From Acidobacteriaceae bacterium (lineage in GTDB: Bacteria > Acidobacteriota > Terriglobia > Terriglobales > Acidobacteriaceae): a stretch of 64,000 nucleotides of DNA. The notes beneath the pieces are model-generated. The model saw nothing but the letters and a program-made list of their open reading frames with translations. It was not told where the DNA came from and made no database searches. Below, piece after piece: positions 32,083 to 41,949 of this stretch (position 1 is the stretch's first letter; every line of letters starts with the position of its first letter). The position numbers were made by a program, and so were the translations under genes. Where the stretch lies: contig PMAT01000080.1 of NCBI GenBank assembly GCA_003152695.1, forward strand, positions 1,473-65,472, read 5' to 3'.

Positions 32083-32357
32083 TAGATTCCCAGCTTCTTC
32101 ACTTCTTCGTTGTAGTACTTGCGGTAGAGGATGTCCCATTCCTGGGAGCCTTCCAGGATGGTGCGGCGCTGGCTTTCGATCTTCTGCCGGGCGGCAGCGT
32201 CGATCTTGGCTTCCTGCGCCATCAGCAGTTCCAGCACGCGGCGCACTTCCAGGCGGATGCTATTGCGGTCTTCGATGAAGTCCACGTTGTCCATCTCGGC
32301 GAGGGTGTCGGCCACGGCGTGCGCCAGCTTGTTGATCTTCTCGCGGCTGAGCCTCAT
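32082..32357 (-). CDS. DUF507 family protein (copy 1)
   Basis: MRLSREKINKLAHAVADTLAEMDNVDFIEDRNSIRLEVRRVLELLMAQEAKIDAAARQKIESQRRTILEGSQEWDILYRKYYNEEVKKLGI. Confidence 0.8.
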   Translation of the reverse strand: MRLSREKINKLAHAVADTLAEMDNVDFIEDRNSIRLEVRRVLELLMAQEAKIDAAARQKIESQRRTILEGSQEWDILYRKYYNEEVKKLGI

Positions 32358-32632
32358 AGCACCGCCTTGTACTTTCGCACCAGCTCATTCTTGATCTTCT
32401 TAAACATCTCCTGGTAATTGGCGCCGCTGCGGTTCATTTCGTCGGCGTAAGTCTCAAGGATGATGCGGACTTCGTCGTTGATGCGGTCTTCCAGGGTCAG
32501 TTCCTCGAGCAGGGCGGCGTTGACTCGTGCGGTCACCGCGGGCTTCTCGGAGGTTTCGATGAACTCGCCCGCGATCAGCTTATTGGTGACTTCGCGCGCC
32601 AGATAGCCCACATATTCTTTGGAGAAGAGCAT
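32354..32632 (-). CDS. DUF507 family protein (copy 2), overlapping copy 1 by 4 nt
   Basis: MLFSKEYVGYLAREVTNKLIAGEFIETSEKPAVTARVNAALLEELTLEDRINDEVRIILETYADEMNRSGANYQEMFKKIKNELVRKYKAVL. Confidence 0.78.
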   Translation of the reverse strand: MLFSKEYVGYLAREVTNKLIAGEFIETSEKPAVTARVNAALLEELTLEDRINDEVRIILETYADEMNRSGANYQEMFKKIKNELVRKYKAVL

Positions 32633-32954
32633 GATTGTTGGAATCAGGTGGAGAAACAGCTAAGTTTAACACACGAATTTGTCGCGCTCGATGAGCCGGG
32701 ATGCGGCCCCATTGGAGTTATCCTTAGCGAGCTTGAGTGCGAATCCTAACAGAATACTCGCGGCCCAAGCCTGGAGAACCATTAGGCGCATCGACACGGA
32801 CCTGCACTCGGACGCCAATTTGTTGGACTCGCGAAACAATGTGATCATCGTCACAGTGTGGCGTGACCTTCGCACGAGATGATAAGACCCGGAAGCTGTT
32901 ACAAATTGAAGGTTGCTGACAACGGCGCAAGGGTACCTTAAGAGAGGCATAGCA

Positions 32955-33818
32955 GTGCCCGAAGAAACCAAAGAAACCGACCCCGTCTCTCCTGAACCAG
33001 CCTCCCCGGCGGGCGCACCTGTGGTGTCCGGTGAGGGAGCGGGATCGGGCGCCAAGGCGTCCGCCGAAACATCCCCAAGTTCTGCTGCGCCAACAGTTCC
33101 GGCACCGAGCGCGCCTGCTGCCAAGGCTGAGGCGCCGCCAGCGGCCAAGACCGCTGAACCCGTCAAGCCCGCCGCTGCGGCTACAACCGCTGCCAATCCT
33201 GCTGGGCCGGCTAAACCAGCCGCTCCTGCGACCGGCGAAAAGCCAACAGCACCCGCTGCCGCCAAGCCGGCTGCTCCGGCTGCTGCCAAGCCTGCGCCAA
33301 AGCCTGGAGGGCCCAAGCCGGAGCCTTGGGAGGCCGGTCTGGTCACGTCTTTGCGCAGCCAATACGGCTCCGGAATCAAAGAGGCCAGCACGTACGTGGG
33401 ACAGAAGTATCTGGTGGTGGACAGCTCCATCGTTTACGAGATCCTGCTGCGCATGCGCCAGGACGAGCTGTTCGACTACTGTGTGGACATCACCGCAGTG
33501 CACTATCCCAAGCGCGAGGCGCAGTTCGACATCGTTTACATCCTGTATTCCTTCCACCACAACCAGCGCGTGCGAGTGAAGACGCAGATCAAGGACGGCG
33601 AACATCTTCGCACCGCCGTGGAAATTTGGGAGACGGCCAACTGGCTGGAGCGCGAGGTCTTCGACATGTTCGGCATCGAGTTTGACGGGCATCCTGACCT
33701 GAAGCGCATTCTGCTGCCGGATGGATGGAAGGGCTACCCGTTGCGCAAGGATTACCCGATTCTGCAGCAGGACCAGGAATGGGTGCACATCAACCTGGGC
33801 ATCGAGAGTGGACAATGA
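32955..33818 (+). CDS. nuoC: NADH-quinone oxidoreductase subunit C with a long Ala/Pro/Lys-rich N-terminal extension
   Basis: C-terminal [41 protein letters not shown]; low-complexity [21 protein letters not shown]; probable GTG start. Confidence 0.93.
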   Translation: MPEETKETDPVSPEPASPAGAPVVSGEGAGSGAKASAETSPSSAAPTVPAPSAPAAKAEAPPAAKTAEPVKPAAAATTAANPAGPAKPAAPATGEKPTAPAAAKPAAPAAAKPAPKPGGPKPEPWEAGLVTSLRSQYGSGIKEASTYVGQKYLVVDSSIVYEILLRMRQDELFDYCVDITAVHYPKREAQFDIVYILYSFHHNQRVRVKTQIKDGEHLRTAVEIWETANWLEREVFDMFGIEFDGHPDLKRILLPDGWKGYPLRKDYPILQQDQEWVHINLGIESGQ

Positions 33819-34960
33819 GCAAACGCACCGATTATCTCGACCTCGATACCAAAGACGAAACTTTTCTTGACGCGACCGAACTCGTTCTCAACATGGGGCC
33901 GCAGCACCCGTCCACCCACGGCGTGTTGCGCGTCATCCTGAAGCTGGACGGCGAGAAAGTTCTGGGCACCGAGTGCGTCATTGGCTACCTGCATCGCGGT
34001 GTCGAGAAAATTGCCGAGAACCGCACCTACGCGATGTTCAATCCCTATGTGGATCGCATGGATTACGTCGCCGCGGTCTCCAACGGGCTCGGCTACTGCG
34101 AGGCCGTGGAGAAGCTGCTCAGCGTGGAAGCCCCGCCGCGGGCGCAATACCTTCGCGTCATCCTGACTGAGTTGTGCCGCATCGCCAGCCACCAGGTATG
34201 GCTCGGCACGCACGCCCTCGATATCGGCGCGATCACGCCGCTGTTTTACTGCTTCCGCGACCGTGAAGAGGTCCTGAAGATTTTCGAAAAGTATTGCGGC
34301 GCTCGCCTCACGACTCATGCGTTTCGTATTGGCGGCTGCATCTACGAAGCCTATGAAGGCTTCGAACAGGATTGCAAAAAGTTTTGCGACGCCTTCCTTC
34401 CCAAGCTCGACGAATACGAAGAGTTGCTGACCACCAACCGCATCTGGGTCGAGCGCACCAAGGGTGTCGGCATTCTGAATCCGGAGGATTGCATCGCGCT
34501 GGGCGTTACCGGTCCGGTGCTGCGCGCCAGCGGCGTGAAGTGGGACCTGCGCAAAGCTCAGCCGTACGAGTCGTACAAAGACTTCGACTTCGAGATTCCC
34601 ACGGGCGTGAACGGCGACACCTACGACCGGTACCTGGTGCGCATCGAGGAGATGCGCCAGGCGGTGCGCATTATTCGTCAGGCAGTGGATGGACTGCCGC
34701 AAGGTCCGATCATGGCCAAGGTGCCCAAGGTGATCAAGCCGCCGGTGGGCGAGGTTTATCACTCCATCGAAGCGCCCAAAGGCGAGCTGGGATATTTCAT
34801 CGTGAGCGACGCTTCCACGCAGCCGTATCGCGTGCGCGTGCGTCCTCCGTCGTTCGTCAATCTGCAAGCCCTCGACAAGATGGTGCGCGGCCTGCTGGTG
34901 GCCGATGTGGTTGCGGTCATCGGCACGCTCGACATCGTGCTCGGGGAGGTGGACCGCTAA
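33815..34960 (+). CDS. nuoD: NADH-quinone oxidoreductase subunit D
   Basis: [50 protein letters not shown]..; overlaps the nuoC stop. Confidence 0.97.
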   Translation: MSKRTDYLDLDTKDETFLDATELVLNMGPQHPSTHGVLRVILKLDGEKVLGTECVIGYLHRGVEKIAENRTYAMFNPYVDRMDYVAAVSNGLGYCEAVEKLLSVEAPPRAQYLRVILTELCRIASHQVWLGTHALDIGAITPLFYCFRDREEVLKIFEKYCGARLTTHAFRIGGCIYEAYEGFEQDCKKFCDAFLPKLDEYEELLTTNRIWVERTKGVGILNPEDCIALGVTGPVLRASGVKWDLRKAQPYESYKDFDFEIPTGVNGDTYDRYLVRIEEMRQAVRIIRQAVDGLPQGPIMAKVPKVIKPPVGEVYHSIEAPKGELGYFIVSDASTQPYRVRVRPPSFVNLQALDKMVRGLLVADVVAVIGTLDIVLGEVDR

Positions 34961-36240
34961 TGATCGAGTACATCAAAGGCTATCTGAGTACGGGCACGAC
35001 CCCAGGCGAAGCCGGCAACCTGTTCTGGGCCACGGTCTATATCCTGCTGGTGATCACCGGGGTTTCGGTGGCTGTGCTCTGCATGAATTGGCTGGAGCGC
35101 AAGATTCTGGCGCACATGCAGATCCGCCTCGGCCCCATGCGCGTGGGTCCGCACGGGCTGCTTCAGCCCTTTGCCGACGCGCTCAAGCTGCTGATCAAGG
35201 AAGACATCATACCGCAAGATGCCGACAAGCTGGTGTTCTGGAGCGCGCCGGTGGTGGTGACAATGACCGCGTTCACCACTTTCCTGGTGGTGCCGTTCGG
35301 GCGCACCCACGCCGTCACCGACATGAACATCGGCGTTCTGTTCATGCTGGGCGTGTCGTCGCTGGGCGTGCTGGGCATCATCATGGCGGGCTGGTCGTCG
35401 AATTCGCATTACCCGCTGATGGGCTCGCTGCGCTCCAGCGCGCAGATGGTGTCGTACGAAATTGCCATGGGACTGGCGATCGTCTCGGCCGTGCTGATGA
35501 CAAGTCTGCAGACGGGTACCGGCACGCTGAGCATGATCGGCATCGTCGAAGCCCAGGCCAGCCAGCACACTTGGTTCATCTTCAAGTTTTTCCCGCTCGG
35601 CTTCCTCGCCTTTGCGGTGTTCGCGATCGCGATGGTGGCGGAGACCAACCGCGCGCCCTTCGATCTGCCGGAAGCGGAGTCGGAGCTGGTCGCGGGATTC
35701 CACACCGAGTACAGCGGCTTTCGCTGGTCACTGTTCTTCCTGGCCGAGTACTCGGCCATGCTTGCCGTGTCGTCGATTGCGGTGACGCTCTGGCTGGGCG
35801 GATGGATGCGGCCCTTTCCAACCCTGTTGGGCGGGCCGGCCTGGGACATGGCGTTCTCGTTCCTTCCGGCGCTGACATTCTTCGTGCTCGCTGCCGGGTG
35901 CTTCCTGGGAACCATTCGCATGCCGAAGATTCCGCAGTTTCGCGTTCAGACGATTGGCCTGGGCACATTCGGCGCGCTGCTGGGATTCGTCGGCCTGGTG
36001 CTGCTGGTGCCGGCAGTGAGCGTTCGCGTACAAGACATTTACTGGTTCGTCGTCAAAGTTGCTTTCTTCATGTACTTGTACATCTGGTACCGCGGGACGT
36101 TCCCGCGCTACCGCTTCGACCAGCTCATGAAGGTGGGCTGGAAAGTACTGCTGCCGACGGGCTTGGGCGTGCTGATTGCCACCGCGCTTTGGGGCCTGAT
36201 GCCGCAACTGTCGGCTGCGATCACGGGGGTGTTGCAATGA
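34960..36240 (+). CDS. nuoH: NADH-quinone oxidoreductase subunit H
   Basis: NWLERKILAHMQIRLGPMRVGPHGLLQPFADALKLLIKEDIIP..AETNRAPFDLPEAESELVAGFHTEYSGFRWSLFFLAEY. Confidence 0.97.
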   Translation: MIEYIKGYLSTGTTPGEAGNLFWATVYILLVITGVSVAVLCMNWLERKILAHMQIRLGPMRVGPHGLLQPFADALKLLIKEDIIPQDADKLVFWSAPVVVTMTAFTTFLVVPFGRTHAVTDMNIGVLFMLGVSSLGVLGIIMAGWSSNSHYPLMGSLRSSAQMVSYEIAMGLAIVSAVLMTSLQTGTGTLSMIGIVEAQASQHTWFIFKFFPLGFLAFAVFAIAMVAETNRAPFDLPEAESELVAGFHTEYSGFRWSLFFLAEYSAMLAVSSIAVTLWLGGWMRPFPTLLGGPAWDMAFSFLPALTFFVLAAGCFLGTIRMPKIPQFRVQTIGLGTFGALLGFVGLVLLVPAVSVRVQDIYWFVVKVAFFMYLYIWYRGTFPRYRFDQLMKVGWKVLLPTGLGVLIATALWGLMPQLSAAITGVLQ

Positions 36241-36698
36241 GTCTGACTCCGCTGCTGCGTAAGATCTTCCTGGTTGATTTGGTGAAGGGCCTCAAGGTGA
36301 CGTTCCACTATCAGCCACCCAGCGAGGCAATTACCGAGCAGTATCCGCTGGAGCGGCCGGTGATCTTCGAGCGCTTTCGCGGGCAGCCGCGCTTGAACTC
36401 GAATCCCGATACCGGTGAATCGCTGTGCATCGTTTGCAATCTGTGCGCGCTGGCTTGTCCGGAGCAACTCATCGTGGTGAAGGGCGAGCGCAACCCGGCG
36501 ACCAAGCGCAAAGAGGTCGTGTCGTGGACCTACGACCTGAGCCGCTGCATGTTCTGCGGCCTGTGCGAGGAGGCGTGCTCAACCGATGCGCTGGAGCTGA
36601 GCCAGGATTACGAGATGGCGCTCTACAGCCGCGAGGGTATGGTGCTGGACCAGGCCGCATTGGAGCGTGGCCAGGAGCCGGAGAGGTACGCGAAGTGA
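36237..36698 (+). CDS. nuoI: NADH-quinone oxidoreductase subunit I (2x[4Fe-4S])
   Basis: CIVCNLCALACP and CMFCGLCEEACS motifs; RFRGQPRL. Confidence 0.95.
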   Translation: MSLTPLLRKIFLVDLVKGLKVTFHYQPPSEAITEQYPLERPVIFERFRGQPRLNSNPDTGESLCIVCNLCALACPEQLIVVKGERNPATKRKEVVSWTYDLSRCMFCGLCEEACSTDALELSQDYEMALYSREGMVLDQAALERGQEPERYAK

Positions 36699-36700
36699 AG

Positions 36701-36727
36701 CAGTTGTCAGTAGTCAGTTGTCAGTTT
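36701..36727. repeat. Heptad array after the nuoI stop
   Basis: cagttgt cagtagt cagttgt cagttt. Confidence 0.85.
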
Positions 36728-36840
36728 GGTAGGCCGTATGGCTGCGATGGTTTCTTTGAGAATCGGCGTTGGTTTCGAGTTCAGTTGGCGCGACATGAAT
36801 GCCGAGGGTTGAAGCGGTCTTTAACACGAACAATGCTCCA

Positions 36841-36889
36841 GTCCCGCGAAGCGGGACGGCAGAGCTTAGCCCAGCGCTTCAGCGCTGGG
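36841..36889. repeat. REP-like palindromes in the nuoI-nuoJ gap
   Basis: GTCCCGCgaaGCGGGAC (36841-36857) and CCCAGCGCTtcAGCGCTGGG (36870-36889). Confidence 0.75.
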
Positions 36890-36927
36890 TGGGCGGGATA
36901 AAGAAACCAAGTCCCTCGGGGACGACA

Positions 36928-36978
36928 CAAAAGCAGGTCCCTCGACTCGGACTCAAGTCCTCGCTCGGGATGACAAAG
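36928..36978 (-). repeat. Dispersed intergenic element TTTGTCATCCCGAG..GAGGGACCTGCTTTT
   Basis: Reverse complement matches the element at 7451-7495 at both ends. Confidence 0.7.
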
Positions 36979-37004
36979 GTCAGGATGAAAGAGAAGCGCA
37001 CTAT

Positions 37005-37523
37005 ATGAATCCTGTTGCCACACCATTCTTCTTCTACTCTCTGGCAATCGCCGCGATCGTGTCGGCCATTGCGGTGATCACGCGGCGCAATCCGGTGCAC
37101 GCGGCGCTGTCGCTGATCGTGACCCTGCTCTCGCTCGCCGGCTTTTACCTAATGCTGTACGCGCCCTTCGTGGCGGCGGTGCAGATCGTGCTGTACGCCG
37201 GCGGAATCATGGTGCTGTTTCTCTTCGTCATCATGCTGGTCAACCTGGAGCAGAACATCCGCGAGTACCAGTTCAACAAGCAATGGATCGTGGCGACGAT
37301 TGCCGCGCTGGCGCTCGGTGGATTGCTGGCGTTTGTTTATCGCACGGGTCGCGGCGTGTTTCCGTCGGCGTTTTACCAGAGTTATCGCGGGCTTGAGGGC
37401 GACAATACCCAGCAGATTGGCGTCTGGCTGTACGGCAATTACATGCTGCCGTTTGAGATTGCGTCGCTGCTGCTGCTGGTGGCCATCGTAGGCGCGGTGG
37501 TCATGGCCAAGAAGAGGATTTGA
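37005..37523 (+). CDS. nuoJ: NADH-quinone oxidoreductase subunit J
   Basis: [54 protein letters not shown]. Confidence 0.95.
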   Translation: MNPVATPFFFYSLAIAAIVSAIAVITRRNPVHAALSLIVTLLSLAGFYLMLYAPFVAAVQIVLYAGGIMVLFLFVIMLVNLEQNIREYQFNKQWIVATIAALALGGLLAFVYRTGRGVFPSAFYQSYRGLEGDNTQQIGVWLYGNYMLPFEIASLLLLVAIVGAVVMAKKRI

Positions 37524-37524
37524 C

Positions 37525-37830
37525 ATGACAGAGATCACCACCATGCATTACCTCGTGGTTGCGGCGGCGCTGTTCATCATCGGCACCATCGGCGTGCTGA
37601 CGCGGCGCAACGTCGTCATCATCCTGATGTCGATTGAGTTGATCTTGAATGCCGTGAACCTGAACCTGGTGGCGTTCTCGCGGCTCTGGGGATTGCACGG
37701 GCAGGTGTTCGCCATCTTCGTGATCACCGATGCAGCCGCCGAAGCCGCAGTCGGCCTCGGCATCATCATCGCCTTCTTCCGTAACAAGGAGACGGTGAAT
37801 GTGGACGAAGTGGATCTGTTGAAGTGGTGA
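37525..37830 (+). CDS. nuoK: NADH-quinone oxidoreductase subunit K
   Basis: [67 protein letters not shown]. Confidence 0.97.
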   Translation: MTEITTMHYLVVAAALFIIGTIGVLTRRNVVIILMSIELILNAVNLNLVAFSRLWGLHGQVFAIFVITDAAAEAAVGLGIIIAFFRNKETVNVDEVDLLKW

Positions 37831-37835
37831 AAAGA

Positions 37836-37924
37836 AGCAACTAGCAACTAGTTGGCGATTCACACGTTGCTTCTGTGGCCATCTGGCGGTTTTTGGTCTT
37901 ACTAATTGCTAGTTGCTAGTTGCT
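37836..37924. repeat. Perfect 16-bp inverted heptad arrays between nuoK and nuoL (37836-37851 / 37909-37924)
   Basis: agcaactagcaactag .. ctagttgctagttgct. Confidence 0.92.
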
Positions 37925-37936
37925 GCGAGCTAATAC

Positions 37937-40069
37937 ATGTACTTCCTAGATCATCTCTGGATCATTCCGCTGTTTCCCGCCATCGGCGCGGTTTGCATGT
38001 TCTTTTTTGGGCGCAAGCTGTCGAAGCAGGCGGTGAACGGCATTTGCGTCGGCTTGGTTGTGCTGGCGTTCGCGTGGGCGTGTGTCGCCGTCTGGCAGTA
38101 CACCGGATACAGCGCCGCTAGTCCCGGCAAGCCCTTCGAGAAGGTGCTGTACACCTGGATGGGCACCGGCGACAGCTCTTTGAGCTACGTCGCGCATGGC
38201 GGTCGCACCGCCGAATTCCGCGCCGATGCCGGCTTCCTGCTCGATCCGCTGTCCTGCATCTGGCTGCTGTTCGTGACCGGCGTGGGTATGCTGATCCATA
38301 TTTATTCCATCGGCTACATGGGGCATGAAGGCGGCTACTACCGCTTCTTCGGATACATGAACCTGTTCATGTTCTCCATGCTGACGCTGATCCTGGCCAA
38401 CAACTACGCCGTGATGTTCGTGGGCTGGGAGGGCGTGGGCCTGTGTTCGTACCTGCTGATCGGCTTCTATTTCCAGCGGCACTCCGCATCGACGGCTGCC
38501 AACAAAGCATTCATCGTCAATCGCATTGGTGACGCCGGATTCATCCTGGGCATGTTCACCATCGCCTGGTACTTCGGCTCGATGCAGTACACCAAGGTCA
38601 ACCTGCTGGCGCGCAGCGGACAGTTTCACATCGGCGATCCAGTAATCACGGCTGCCTGCCTGCTGCTGTTCGTGGGCGCCTGCGGCAAGTCGGCGCAGTT
38701 CCCGCTGTACGTGTGGCTGCCGGACGCAATGGAAGGCCCGACGCCGGTCTCGGCTCTGATCCATGCTGCGACCATGGTGACTGCGGGCGTGTACATGGTG
38801 GCGCGCTCCAACGCGCTGTTTGTGCTGGCGCCCAATGCGATGAAGACAGTCGCCATCATCGGCGCGCTGACCGCGATTTTCGCCGCGACCATCGCCCTGG
38901 TGCAGAACGACATCAAGCGCGTGCTGGCGTACTCCACGGTGTCGCAGTTGGGATACATGTTCCTGGCGCTCGGTGTGGGCGCATTTGCCGCGGGCGTGTT
39001 CCACGTCTTCACCCACGCGTTTTTCAAGGCGCTGCTGTTCCTCGGGGCGGGCTCGGTGATTCACGCCATGAGCGGCCAACAGGAAATGCAGCACATGGGC
39101 GCGCTCGGCGGAAAGATCAAGACCACCTTCGGCACCATGCTGATTGCGACGCTGGCCATCGCCGGCATTCCGGGCTTCGCGGGCTTCTTCTCCAAGGACG
39201 CGATTCTTTGGGAGACGTGGTCGCGCGAGGCAGGCGCGTATCGCTATTTGTGGTACATCGCATTCTTGACGGCGCTGATGACCTCGTTCTACATGTTCCG
39301 ACTGATTTACCTGACGTTCTTCGGCAAGCCGCGCATGGATCACGAGGTGGAGCACCACATCCACGAATCGCCCAAGACGATGACGGTGCCGCTGGTGATT
39401 TTGGCGATCTGCTCGATCGGCGCGGGCTATCTAGGCATGCCGCATAGCTTGGGCGGATCGAACCGCTTCGAGAAGTTCCTCGAGCCGGTGTTCGCCAACG
39501 AAGCGACGGTACTGGAAGAAGGTGGCAAGGCAGCGCAAGTGGCCGCTGGCGAGCAACAGGTGGAGCACACCGATCCGATGGAGTACACGTTGATGTTCGC
39601 CTCGGTGGGCGCGGCGGTGGTGGGCTGGTTCCTGGCGCAGCGCGCCTACAAGAAGGCCGACAAAGGCTACAAAGAGCCGATTCAGGAAATCTCGCCGCGC
39701 TTCTATAAGACGCTTTTCCGCAAGTGGTACGTGGACGAGATCTACGACTGGGTCTTCACCGGGCGTAAGAAGGTGGGACCGGTGCGTCTGGGGGCCATGG
39801 GTCTGGGCGATGCCATGTGGAAGTTCGACGCGGATGTGATTGACGGTGCAGTCAATGGCGCTGGATGGTCCACGCGCATGAGCGGCACCTTGTCGGTCCT
39901 GTGGGACAATCGGATTATTGACGGCCTGTTCGTAAACGGCGTGGCCATAGTGACGCGGCTGGCTTCGTATCCGGTGCGCCTGGTGCAGTGGGGCCTGGTG
40001 CAGTGGTACGCGCTGGTGATGGTCGCCGGGCTCGTGGGTTTTGTTTTTTATTACGTGGTCAAGTGGTGA
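37937..40069 (+). CDS. nuoL: NADH-quinone oxidoreductase subunit L
   Basis: 710 aa; NYAVMFVGWEGVGLCSYLLIGFYF; QFPLYVWLPDAMEGPTPVSALIHAATMVTAGVYMVAR. Confidence 0.97.
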   Translation: MYFLDHLWIIPLFPAIGAVCMFFFGRKLSKQAVNGICVGLVVLAFAWACVAVWQYTGYSAASPGKPFEKVLYTWMGTGDSSLSYVAHGGRTAEFRADAGFLLDPLSCIWLLFVTGVGMLIHIYSIGYMGHEGGYYRFFGYMNLFMFSMLTLILANNYAVMFVGWEGVGLCSYLLIGFYFQRHSASTAANKAFIVNRIGDAGFILGMFTIAWYFGSMQYTKVNLLARSGQFHIGDPVITAACLLLFVGACGKSAQFPLYVWLPDAMEGPTPVSALIHAATMVTAGVYMVARSNALFVLAPNAMKTVAIIGALTAIFAATIALVQNDIKRVLAYSTVSQLGYMFLALGVGAFAAGVFHVFTHAFFKALLFLGAGSVIHAMSGQQEMQHMGALGGKIKTTFGTMLIATLAIAGIPGFAGFFSKDAILWETWSREAGAYRYLWYIAFLTALMTSFYMFRLIYLTFFGKPRMDHEVEHHIHESPKTMTVPLVILAICSIGAGYLGMPHSLGGSNRFEKFLEPVFANEATVLEEGGKAAQVAAGEQQVEHTDPMEYTLMFASVGAAVVGWFLAQRAYKKADKGYKEPIQEISPRFYKTLFRKWYVDEIYDWVFTGRKKVGPVRLGAMGLGDAMWKFDADVIDGAVNGAGWSTRMSGTLSVLWDNRIIDGLFVNGVAIVTRLASYPVRLVQWGLVQWYALVMVAGLVGFVFYYVVKW

Positions 40070-40072
40070 AGA

Positions 40073-40210
40073 GCAGTTGCCAGTGGCCAGTTGTCAGTTT
40101 GGGTTTGGGCTGCTTGCCAACAGTGTGCACTCTGACACAACGATTATTGGGTTTGACTAATTGCTAATTGCTGACGTGCTGAAGGCTGATAGCTGAAGGC
40201 TGAGAGCTAA
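40073..40210. repeat. Two heptad arrays between nuoL and nuoM (40073-40110; 40156-40210)
   Basis: cagttgc cagtggc cagttgt cagtttg ; ctaattgctaattgctgacgtgctgaaggctgatagctgaaggctgagagct. Confidence 0.82.
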
Positions 40211-40214
40211 ATAA

Positions 40215-41939
40215 ATGTATAACCACATTCTTTCGATAATTTTATTCACGCCGCTGGTGGGCGCTGTTCTCCTGATGCTGTTGCCGAAGGAGAACAAGGA
40301 CGCCATCCGCTGGATCGGCAACATCTTCGGCATGCTGGGATTTGCGGTGTCACTGCCGCTGGTCCCGTGGTTCTGGGCGCTGAAGGACCACGCCGGATTC
40401 CAGTTCGTCGAAGGCGCACCCAACAACTGGATCCCGTCCATCGGCGCCGGCTACGTGATCGGCATCGACGGCATCTCGTTCCTGCTGATCATGCTGACCA
40501 CGCTGCTGGGGGCCGTCTCGATTCTGTCGTCGTGGAACGCCATCCAGGAGCGGGTGAAGGAATACTACGTTTGGTTCCTGGTATTGCAGACGGGCATGCT
40601 GGGCGTCTTCATGGCCAACGACATGTTCCTGTTCTTCGTTTTCTGGGAGGCCATGCTGGTGCCGATGTATCTGCTGATCGGCATCTGGGGCGGCCCGCGC
40701 AAGCTCTACGCCGCGATCAAGTTTTTCCTGTATACCTTGTTCGGCTCGGTGCTGATGCTGCTCGGCATCCTGTTCCTGTACTTCCATCACCAAACCCTGA
40801 CCGGCGTGTACACCTTCTACCTGCCCGATCTCTACGCCACGGCGCCGAAGATCGGCGGGCACGCGGCCATCTGGCTGTTCTTCGCGTTCTTCGTCGGCTT
40901 CGCCATCAAGGTGCCGATGTTCCCGTTCCACACCTGGCTGCCCGACGCGCACGTGGAAGCGCCAACCGCCGGCTCCGTGATTCTGGCGGGCGTTCTGCTG
41001 AAGATGGGGACGTACGGGCTGATCCGCTTCTCGCTGCCGTTCTTCCCCGCGGTCGCGATGACTCCATGGGTGCGCCAGTTCGTGGTTGTGCTTTCGCTGA
41101 TCGCCATCATCTACGGCGCACTGGTTTCGCTGATGCAGAAGGACATGAAGAAGCTGGTGGCGTACTCGTCGGTCAGCCACCTTGGCTTCTGCACCCTGGG
41201 CATCTTCGCTCTCAGCCCGCTGGGCCTGAGCGGCTCGGTGCTGCAACAGATCAACCACGGCATCTCCACCGGCGCGCTGTTCTTGATTGTGGGCATCCTG
41301 TACGAACGGCGACATACGCGCGAGATTTCCGAGTACGGCGGCATCTCCAACGTCATGCCGGTGTATGCGACGATCACGCTCATCATGTTCATGTCTTCGA
41401 TGGGACTGCCGCTGCTCAACGGGTTCGTCGGCGAGTTCACCATCCTGCAGGGCACGTTCATGGAGAACAAGGTTTGGGCGGCATGGGCGGTGCCGGGTGT
41501 GATTCTGGCCGCGGCGTATTTGCTGTGGCTGTACCAGCGCGTGTTCTTCGGCCCGGTAAACAATCCCAAGAACGAGAAGCTGCTGGATCTTTCGGGAAGG
41601 GAACTGGCCACATTCATTCCGCTGCTGATCGTCGCCTTCTGGATTGGGTTGTATCCCAAGCCGTTCTTCCAGATTCTCTCCACTCCGGTCAACAACCTGG
41701 TCGCAACCGTGCGGCCTGATTATCCCGGACTGACTAAGCCGGTGCTGGCGGCCCAGCCGGTGAATCCGAATCCGGAGGCAGCGACTCCGCTGCCTGAACC
41801 GCTTAAAGCGCCGGAGACGCAAAAGCCTGCGACAACCGGAGACGAGCAGAAACCGGGAGTGGCGACAAAGCAAAGGCCTGTTCCCGTGAATACGGCAAAA
41901 GCCAATCTAGCGGCGGCTCCGGCCACGCTCGCCAAGTGA
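40215..41939 (+). CDS. nuoM: NADH-quinone oxidoreductase subunit M with Pro/Ala-rich C-terminal tail
   Basis: VPMYLLIGIWGGPRKLYAAIKFFLYTLFGSVLML..FPFHTWLPDAHVEAPTAGSVILAGVLLKMGTYG; tail QPVNPNPEAATPLPEPLKAPETQKPATTGDEQKPG. Confidence 0.97.
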   Translation: MYNHILSIILFTPLVGAVLLMLLPKENKDAIRWIGNIFGMLGFAVSLPLVPWFWALKDHAGFQFVEGAPNNWIPSIGAGYVIGIDGISFLLIMLTTLLGAVSILSSWNAIQERVKEYYVWFLVLQTGMLGVFMANDMFLFFVFWEAMLVPMYLLIGIWGGPRKLYAAIKFFLYTLFGSVLMLLGILFLYFHHQTLTGVYTFYLPDLYATAPKIGGHAAIWLFFAFFVGFAIKVPMFPFHTWLPDAHVEAPTAGSVILAGVLLKMGTYGLIRFSLPFFPAVAMTPWVRQFVVVLSLIAIIYGALVSLMQKDMKKLVAYSSVSHLGFCTLGIFALSPLGLSGSVLQQINHGISTGALFLIVGILYERRHTREISEYGGISNVMPVYATITLIMFMSSMGLPLLNGFVGEFTILQGTFMENKVWAAWAVPGVILAAAYLLWLYQRVFFGPVNNPKNEKLLDLSGRELATFIPLLIVAFWIGLYPKPFFQILSTPVNNLVATVRPDYPGLTKPVLAAQPVNPNPEAATPLPEPLKAPETQKPATTGDEQKPGVATKQRPVPVNTAKANLAAAPATLAK

Positions 41940-41949
41940 GGATGAACTA

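Noticed and set aside
32679-32882. 67-aa plus-strand ORF upstream of nuoC
   Set aside because: TTG start, no recognisable domain and no clear RBS; left unannotated.
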